NCBI RefSeq assembly: GCF_018221465.1
Contig: NZ_JAAIKR010000001.1
Coordinates: 124,001-188,000 of the forward strand
Source of the DNA: Shewanella intestini
GTDB taxonomy: Bacteria; Pseudomonadota; Gammaproteobacteria; Enterobacterales; Shewanellaceae
Reading direction: 5' to 3'
Length of the DNA: 64,000 nt
Positions within the stretch are counted from its first letter, which is position 1, and every line of letters begins with the position of its first letter. Below are positions 62,926 to 64,000 of this stretch, piece by piece. Made by a program: the position numbers and the translations under genes. Under the pieces are notes generated by a model that ran no database searches, had not been told where the DNA came from, and saw only the letters and a program-made list of their open reading frames with translations.

Positions 62926-64000
62926 ATGAAAAAGCCATTATTATTAACCGAAGTTGCACTGCGCGATGCTCATCAATCAATATTGGCAACCCGCCTTAGA
63001 ATTGACGACATGTTACCGATAGCCCCATTGCTAGATAAAGTAGGCTATTGGTCAATGGAGTCATGGGGCGGCGCAACTTTTGATGCTTGTATACGCTATT
63101 TAGGTGAAGATCCGTGGGATCGTATCCGTGAATTGAAAAAAGCCATGCCAAATACGCCGCAACAAATGCTTTTACGCGGGCAAAACCTATTAGGTTACCG
63201 TCATTATGCCGATGATGTTGTTACTCGATTTGTTGAGCGCGCACATATTAATGGGGTTGATGTATTTCGTATTTTTGATGCTATGAACGATGTTCGTAAT
63301 TTAGAAACGGCAGTGAGGAGTGTTAAACAAGTCGGTGGGCATGCCCAAGGTACCATTTCATATACCACAAGCCCTGTGCACACCTTAGACACTTGGATTG
63401 ATATGGCCAAACGCCTTGAAGACATGGGGGCAGACTCGTTGTGTATTAAAGACATGGCAGGACTTTTAAAGCCTATGGAAGCCTATGAGCTTATCAGCCG
63501 CTTAAAATCGCAAACCGACCTAATGGTGTCGATGCATTGCCATGCAACCACAGGGTTAAGTACTGCTACCTATCAAAAAGCCATTGAAGCAGGCGTTGAT
63601 GTACTTGATACCGCTATTTCTTCAATGAGCCAAACCTATGGTCATAGCGCCAGTGAAACCTTGGTTGCTATGGTTGAAGGAACTGATAGAGAAACAACTT
63701 ATGATATGGCGATAATGGAAGAAATTGCCGCCTATTTTAGAGAAGTTCGTAAAAAGTATGTTCGTTTTGAAGGTGCATTAAAGGGAATCGATTCCCGAAT
63801 TCTTCGAGCGCAAGTGCCAGGTGGCATGTTAACCAATATGGAAAATCAACTCAAAGAGCAGGGCGCCGCAGATAAAATGGATGCTGTGTTAGAGGAAATT
63901 CCGCGTGTACGTCAAGACTTAGGTTATTTACCTCTCGTTACGCCAACATCACAAATCGTTGGTTCACAGTCAGTTATCAACGTTTTAATGGGCGAGCGTT
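62926..64000 (+). CDS. oadA: Oxaloacetate decarboxylase alpha subunit, N-terminal part
   Basis: Carboxyltransferase subunit that moves CO2 from oxaloacetate to biotin. The frame is open to the window edge with 358 codons visible. [33 protein letters not shown] (the lysine of the CT site) and [13 protein letters not shown] (metal histidines) are intact. The biotin domain lies beyond the window. ATG at 62914 is in frame four codons earlier; 62926 is chosen because GGGAG at 62917-62921 then acts as its ribosome-binding site. oadB is expected next. Confidence 0.95.
   Translation, partial: MKKPLLLTEVALRDAHQSILATRLRIDDMLPIAPLLDKVGYWSMESWGGATFDACIRYLGEDPWDRIRELKKAMPNTPQQMLLRGQNLLGYRHYADDVVTRFVERAHINGVDVFRIFDAMNDVRNLETAVRSVKQVGGHAQGTISYTTSPVHTLDTWIDMAKRLEDMGADSLCIKDMAGLLKPMEAYELISRLKSQTDLMVSMHCHATTGLSTATYQKAIEAGVDVLDTAISSMSQTYGHSASETLVAMVEGTDRETTYDMAIMEEIAAYFREVRKKYVRFEGALKGIDSRILRAQVPGGMLTNMENQLKEQGAADKMDAVLEEIPRVRQDLGYLPLVTPTSQIVGSQSVINVLMGER

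Overview
The window is chromosomal DNA of a gammaproteobacterium, most likely a Shewanella with a fairly AT-rich genome. That assignment rests on gene order and protein character: smp-serB-radA, ubiU/V/T, csrA-tRNA-Ser/Arg-oadG-oadA, a RibBX-type riboflavin protein and BarA opposite rlmD. It is inference, since no rRNA or other marker was compared. Almost every base is accounted for by conserved housekeeping genes. I see no prophage, transposase, CRISPR array or recognisable defence system.

Layout. 1-1390: deoB (5' end outside the window) and deoD. 1443-8240: smp/ytjB divergent from serB, an alpha/beta hydrolase, a large two-PilZ protein divergent from radA. 8323-12251: a small PilZ protein, a decayed sensor-kinase pseudogene, a YjiH-like GATE-domain membrane protein and a DUF998-like membrane protein. 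12531-16915: ubiV, ubiU, ubiT, yfhL and trhP, a cluster of Fe-S dependent U32-family proteins with a ferredoxin. 17179-22103: an HDOD protein with a GGDEF/EAL protein, a YbgC-like thioesterase, a NYN-domain protein and an unrecognised exported coiled-coil protein. 22464-25640: ettA divergent from glyA. 25749-31946: nrdR-ribD-ribE-ribBX-ribH-nusB-thiL-pgpA, the riboflavin/thiamine block. 32223-40185: an unrecognised membrane-anchored protein, recN (two LexA boxes), yjaG (DUF416), barA, rlmD. 40355-46914: relA, mazG, pyrG, eno. 47007-52950: ftsB-ispD-ispF-truD-surE-pcm-nlpD-rpoS, tightly packed. 53094-57686: mutS convergent to rpoS, then SOS-controlled recA and recX. 57952-61194: alaS and csrA. 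61480-62124: six tRNA genes (Ser, Arg, Arg, Arg, Ser, Arg). 62672-64000: oadG and the first part of oadA.

How the genes work together. Several global regulators sit within about 25 kb: RelA (ppGpp), RpoS, CsrA and the BarA sensor that normally feeds the Csr system. The two PilZ proteins and the GGDEF/EAL protein form a loose c-di-GMP group. SOS repair genes recN and recA carry LexA operators visible in the sequence. The ubi/trhP/yfhL group performs oxygen-independent hydroxylation chemistry.

The best leads are modest ones: the clustered U32 proteins with a 9-bp-linked ferredoxin, a long structured leader before eno, a heptamer tandem repeat between recA and recX, a sensor-kinase gene caught in decay with several identifiable lesions, the degenerate second half of RibBX, and two unrecognised envelope proteins. 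I did not find a convincing new multi-gene system here.
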